Shown: positions 60,381 to 64,000 of the stretch, piece after piece
Position numbering within the stretch: position 1 is the first letter of the stretch
Layout: each line of letters begins with the position of its first letter
Assembly (NCBI RefSeq): GCF_002573715.1
Contig: NZ_PDHM01000022.1
Span: 50,425 to 114,424 of the forward strand
Length of the DNA: 64,000 nt
Direction of reading: 5' to 3'
From: Paenibacillus sp. EZ-K15
GTDB lineage: Bacteria; Bacillota; Bacilli; Paenibacillales; Paenibacillaceae
The notes under the pieces: model-generated
Databases searched by the model: none
What the model saw: the letters and a program-made list of their open reading frames with translations, nothing else
Told to the model about the DNA's origin: nothing
Translations under genes and position numbers: made by a program

Positions 60381-60590
60381 GACTCAAAATTACCTCCTTA
60401 TACAGGCAGAGTTCATCGTCAATATGCCACAAACGGGTTCTAATTATGCAATCCTGAGCTATAACTCATACTAGAGTCTTTTTTTGGGCACACTAATAGA
60501 GGTAGTACAAAAAATTTATAGCAGTCGTTTATTACGTTTACTACACGGTCATACCCAAACATATTAGAATTTGATAGGAGGTTTCATAGA

Positions 60591-61520
60591 ATGCATACGG
60601 TATGGAAGGGCGCGATCAGCTTTGGTCTGGTGCACGTGCCCGTCAAGATGTTCTCGGCTACGGAAGATAAGGATATTTCGATGCGCTACATTCACAAGGA
60701 GTGCGGCAGCCCGCTCTCTTACATCCGCAAATGTCCGGTATGTGAAGAGGAAGTGGCCTGGGAGGAAATTACGAAGGGGTACGAATATGAGAAGGGGAAA
60801 TTTGTACTGTTCGAGAAAGAAGAGCTGGAGCAGCTCGCCGAACAGAACAGCAAAAACATTACCATTCTGGACTTTGTGGATCTGACCGAAATTGACCCGA
60901 TTTATTTTCAAAAGACATACTATCTCTCGCCGGATCAAGCAGGTGCAAACGCATACCGGCTCCTGCTGGAAGCGATGAAGCAATCAGGCAAAATCGGCAT
61001 CGCCAAAATCGCTATTCGCTCGAAGAGCAGTCTGGCCGCGATCCGAGTGCTCGATGAATGCTTGTCGATCGAGACGATTTTCTACCCGGATGAGATCCGG
61101 CCGATCTCCCAGGTCCCGAATTTGCCTGAAAGAACCGAGGTCAACTCCAAGGAACTCGATATGGCCAAACTGCTGATTGACCAGCTGTCGACTCCCTTTG
61201 ACCCTGAGAAATATACGGATGATTATCGCGAACGTCTGCTGGATCTGATCAACAGCAAAGTGTCCGGTGAAGAGATCAAGATTGCCCCTGCTCGTCAGGA
61301 GACCAACGTTGTCGATCTGATGGCTGCCCTCCAGGCAAGCATCGAAGCCGTAAAGCCAATCGGAACGGATCCAGGCACCAAACCGAAGCCGCGTAAACCA
61401 ACCCGGAAGACAGCTGCCAAAGAACCGGCTGCCAAGGTCAGCGGCGGGGAAGGCGAGCTTGACGCACCGAAGCCGAAGCGCCGAACAACCAAATCCAAGA
61501 AATCCGACTCCACATCCTGA
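60591..61520 (+). CDS. ku: Bacterial Ku protein (NHEJ)
   Basis: 309 aa. MHTVWKGAISFGLVHVPVKM, RCEEEV-like CPVCEEEVAWEEI and FQKTYYLSPDQAGANAYRLL are the Ku core (about 1-230). A basic Lys/Pro-rich tail follows (KPKPRKPTRKTAAKE). It binds double-strand DNA ends and recruits LigD. AGGAGG precedes the ATG. It is transcribed with the split ligD genes. Confidence 0.96.
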   Translation: MHTVWKGAISFGLVHVPVKMFSATEDKDISMRYIHKECGSPLSYIRKCPVCEEEVAWEEITKGYEYEKGKFVLFEKEELEQLAEQNSKNITILDFVDLTEIDPIYFQKTYYLSPDQAGANAYRLLLEAMKQSGKIGIAKIAIRSKSSLAAIRVLDECLSIETIFYPDEIRPISQVPNLPERTEVNSKELDMAKLLIDQLSTPFDPEKYTDDYRERLLDLINSKVSGEEIKIAPARQETNVVDLMAALQASIEAVKPIGTDPGTKPKPRKPTRKTAAKEPAAKVSGGEGELDAPKPKRRTTKSKKSDSTS

Positions 61521-61525
61521 TCCGT

Positions 61526-62431
61526 ATGGGACAAATGCAGAATCTGCTGCCCAAAGAGCCGATGGCACCGATCTCGACGGATCAAATCACGACAGGCGAG
61601 GATTGGGGTTATCAGCTGAAATGGGACGGCGTCCGCATACTGGCCGGACTTGACCAGAACCGCGTATCGTTATATTCCCGCAAGCTGCTCGATAAAACGT
61701 CTCTGTATCCCGAAGTCGTTCAGGCATTATCCGGTTTGCAGGATCGGCGTCTTCTTTTAGATGGCGAGGTTGTCTATTTTCATCCGGAGCTGGGTCGTCC
61801 CGTGTTTCAGAAGGTTCTTCAGCGGGAGCGTTCGCGTGCGATCAGCACGAACGCTCCTCTGTTTACTTATGTTCTCTTCGACATTCTGGTGGACGGCGAC
61901 CAAGACTTGCGTAAGCTGCCTTATCTTGAGCGTCACCACCGCCTGAAGGAGATCGTTTCCGACACACCGGGCCTGCTGACCGCGGATCTGTTTCTTGAAG
62001 GCGAGCATTTATGGAGTTGGGCCGAAGAACGGGGATGGGAGGGCATTGTGATGAAGCGCCTCTCCTCTCCTTATCGTGAAGGCAAGAAACATCGGGATTG
62101 GTATAAGAAAAAGATCGCTGTCAACATGACAGCCTCCGCCGTCGCCATGATTATCAGGGAAGGCCGTGTCGCCAGCCTCGTCATTGCCGATGACGACGGT
62201 AACTACATTGGTCGGGCTTCCCTGGGGCTTAATGAGCAGACAAAGAAAAGGCTGCTGCAATATGCCGAAAGCCATCGTGCTGATGCGATATGGAGTACGC
62301 TCCATACCGACCTGAAGAAAGAACAGCTGGCCTGGCTTAGCCAGCCACTTTCCGTTCAGGTCACATTTCTTGAATGGAGTCAGGATGGCATGATGCGCCA
62401 TCCCAAACTCGTATCGATTGAGGGGGTGTAA
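61526..62431 (+). CDS. ATP-dependent DNA ligase (LigD ligase part)
   Basis: 301 aa. The adenylation site is QLKWDGVRILA (Lys about 33), then GEVVYFH, WEGIVMKRLSSPY and KIAVNMTASAVAMI. C-terminal OB domain present. Only the ligase part of LigD; no polymerase or nuclease is fused. Starts 5 bases after the ku stop with no clear Shine-Dalgarno, so it is translationally coupled. Confidence 0.9.
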   Translation: MGQMQNLLPKEPMAPISTDQITTGEDWGYQLKWDGVRILAGLDQNRVSLYSRKLLDKTSLYPEVVQALSGLQDRRLLLDGEVVYFHPELGRPVFQKVLQRERSRAISTNAPLFTYVLFDILVDGDQDLRKLPYLERHHRLKEIVSDTPGLLTADLFLEGEHLWSWAEERGWEGIVMKRLSSPYREGKKHRDWYKKKIAVNMTASAVAMIIREGRVASLVIADDDGNYIGRASLGLNEQTKKRLLQYAESHRADAIWSTLHTDLKKEQLAWLSQPLSVQVTFLEWSQDGMMRHPKLVSIEGV

Positions 62432-62436
62432 ACCAT

Positions 62437-63354
62437 ATGGCTCGTACCGTCAAAGGGACCCTAATGATCGAGGGACAGGAGATTCAAATTACGAATCCCG
62501 ACAAACCGCTATGGCCAGAAGTCGGCATTACCAAAGCGATGTATCTGCAAAAGCTTGCGGCCATCTCCCCGTTCCTGCTCCGGTACTGCCGGGGCAGACT
62601 GCTCACGACCATCCGGTATCCGCACGGGGCCGAGGGCGAATCCTTCTATCAGAAAAATGCGCCGGAGCCGCTGCCGCCTTTTGTGCAGACCTATGTGCAT
62701 GAAAATATTAACTACGTGCTGCTCAACGGACTGCCGGAGCTGCTCTGGCTGGGGAACCTGGCTGCGCTTGAGTTTCACCCTTCACTACACCTCGCAGGCA
62801 GCAATCTACCCTGCGAATGGATGATTGATCTGGATCCAACCCTGCCGGAGGAGCCACGGATCATGGAGGCAACTGCGATTGTAGGGGACGTCCTGAGCTC
62901 CTTGGGCCTGTCCTCCGTCCCGAAAACCTCAGGAGCAACCGGGGTGCAGATCATCGTGCCGATTCCGGAAGGCATTACGTTCGATGAACTTCGCACGGTC
63001 GGCCAATTCGTGGGGCAGTATGTAACCGAGAAGTTCCCTAAGCTGTTCACCATCGAACGACTTAAGAAGAATCGCGGCGATAAAATCTATTTCGATTATC
63101 TTCAACACTACAGCGGAAGGACGCTCGCCGCTCCGTATACCCCACGGGCCCGACGGCTGGGGACCGTCTCCACGCCGCTCACTTGGGATGAGGTCCGTCA
63201 GGATGTTTCTCCCACGGATTTTAATCTGCTGAACATTGAAGAACGGCTAAGAGAGAAGGGCGACCTGCTTCAGACCTTGCCTCCGCAACCGATCGAGAAC
63301 GTCATCCGACATCTGAAGCCCCAAGGAAAGGGAACCTCAAAAAGGAAAGGATAG
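62437..63354 (+). CDS. LigD-type primase/polymerase (separate gene)
   Basis: 305 aa archaeo-eukaryotic primase-fold polymerase. WMIDLDPTLPEEPRIM carries the DxD metal motif (about 129), KTSGATGVQIIVPI the His/Ser-Gly region, and YLQHYSGRTLAAPYTPRAR the triphosphate-binding motif. Fills gaps during end joining. GGGGGTG precedes the ATG. The gene ends inside the tail of the convergent radical SAM gene (18-base overlap). Confidence 0.9.
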   Translation: MARTVKGTLMIEGQEIQITNPDKPLWPEVGITKAMYLQKLAAISPFLLRYCRGRLLTTIRYPHGAEGESFYQKNAPEPLPPFVQTYVHENINYVLLNGLPELLWLGNLAALEFHPSLHLAGSNLPCEWMIDLDPTLPEEPRIMEATAIVGDVLSSLGLSSVPKTSGATGVQIIVPIPEGITFDELRTVGQFVGQYVTEKFPKLFTIERLKKNRGDKIYFDYLQHYSGRTLAAPYTPRARRLGTVSTPLTWDEVRQDVSPTDFNLLNIEERLREKGDLLQTLPPQPIENVIRHLKPQGKGTSKRKG

Positions 63355-64000
63355 CTGTTCAATATCCGGCATTAGCTCCTCCCCGGAGACCGGCGCTGCC
63401 GGTTGTGGCAGCTTCCTTGGCTGTGCAGGAGCAAGCAAGTCCCCCACTGAAAGAAGGTGATCGCGAGCGCCTTCCACCTGCGTCCCGTTCTGTTGAGAAG
63501 TCACGCTTTCGATCGCCCCAGCCTTGCTCACGGCAGCAGCCGATGCCTCCGAGGTCAGTCCATTCAGCTCATATTCATTCAGCAGCCTGGCTGCCATCGA
63601 TTTGAAGGAACGTACGTAATGTTCTTCGGCATATGCGCCCTGTCCATATAACTCGCGGTAAGGCTGAACCACTTCGGGAAACTGGTGTTTAAGTGTTTCG
63701 ATGTACCATTTCTTCACGTCGCGCGAGAGTCTCAGTAACGAGATCATGGCAAAGGAAACGCCCCTTACCTTCGCCTGCGACAGAAGATCCTTCAGTTCCG
63801 ACTCCTTATCCGTCAAAAAGGGCAGCACAGGCGCCACAAACAAGCCCGTTCTTATGCCTGCAGCCGATAATCGGTGGATCGTATCGAGCCTGCCCTCCGG
63901 ATGAGGCGATGCCGGCTCCAGCTTCCGGATGATGTCCCCATTCAGCGTGTTGAGACTTATGTTGACGGACACATTCTCCATTCGGGTCAATATGTCCATA
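63337..64000 (-). CDS. Radical SAM protein, SPL-like, C-terminal part only
   Basis: 221 residues at the C-terminus of a gene that continues past the window edge. SVNISLNTLNGDIIRKLEPA, SPHPEGRLDTIHRLSAAGIR and TGLFVAPVLPFLTD fit the Rv2578c/PA0069-type radical SAM proteins, related to spore photoproduct lyase. The CxxxCxxC cluster would be upstream. The last 60 residues are Pro/Gln-rich. The 3' end overlaps the LigD polymerase gene by 18 bases. Confidence 0.75.
   Translation of the reverse strand, partial: MDILTRMENVSVNISLNTLNGDIIRKLEPASPHPEGRLDTIHRLSAAGIRTGLFVAPVLPFLTDKESELKDLLSQAKVRGVSFAMISLLRLSRDVKKWYIETLKHQFPEVVQPYRELYGQGAYAEEHYVRSFKSMAARLLNEYELNGLTSEASAAAVSKAGAIESVTSQQNGTQVEGARDHLLSVGDLLAPAQPRKLPQPAAPVSGEELMPDIEQLSFPF

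Overview
The window looks like the chromosome of a spore-forming, mid-GC Firmicute of the Paenibacillus type. This rests on cortex and spore genes (cmpA, yjcZ-type, sspH, nucB-type, ydcC), Bacillus-style ribosome binding sites with many TTG/GTG starts, two T-box leaders, a CIRCE operator and gene order that recalls two Bacillus subtilis regions. No phage, CRISPR array, rRNA operon or intact insertion sequence was seen.

Layout. 1-10.4 kb: a tRNA Asn-Ser-(peptidase S51)-Glu island, sprT, cmpA, DinB, CGNR and GNAT genes, tex, then the ndoA/ndoAI toxin-antitoxin pair, alr and ydcC. This resembles the ydcC-alr-ndoAI-ndoA...ydcI-cmpA-sprT-trnS order of B. subtilis, without the rsb/sigB module between ndoA and tex. 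10.5-22.2 kb: an MFS pump with its HTH regulator, a GNAT enzyme, an esterase, a GbsR-type regulator facing an opuA glycine betaine transporter operon, a repeat-rich spacer, and a LacI regulator with a UbiA prenyltransferase and a DUF6081 protein. 22.4-28.3 kb: two small membrane proteins, then an unusual three-gene set (a barrel-AraC fusion, a Tm-1-like protein and a stand-alone 'PEP hydrolase' barrel), a PPOX flavoprotein and uppP. 28.7-36 kb: secreted or lipid-anchored accessory proteins. 36-42 kb: a sugar ABC transporter operon with a ROK regulator and a sugar isomerase-like enzyme. 42.4-43.6 kb: yjcZ, an Sm-like small protein and a NucB-like nuclease among related hairpins.

43.8-58.4 kb is housekeeping: groES-groEL under CIRCE, an RlaP-like nucleotidyltransferase, tatA-tatC, moaB, moaC, 5-formyl-THF cyclo-ligase, an ABC-F ATPase, and the tRNA t6A operon tsaE-tsaB-rimI-tsaD. 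This matches the ydiB-gcp-ydiF-moaC-tat-groE block of B. subtilis. Four odd things sit in its spacers: a MITE-like element with a 9-bp target duplication, two tandem leader peptides with the same C-terminus before the ABC-F gene, a cluster of DnaA-box-like 9-mers, and two tandem leucine T-boxes in front of a leuA that has lost its N-terminus. 58.6-64 kb: an epoxide hydrolase, sspH, then ku with split ligD (ligase and polymerase as two genes) and a partial radical SAM gene, a neighbourhood suited to spore DNA protection and repair.

All calls come from reading the sequence and translations by eye. Family names are from memory of motifs, and no search was run.
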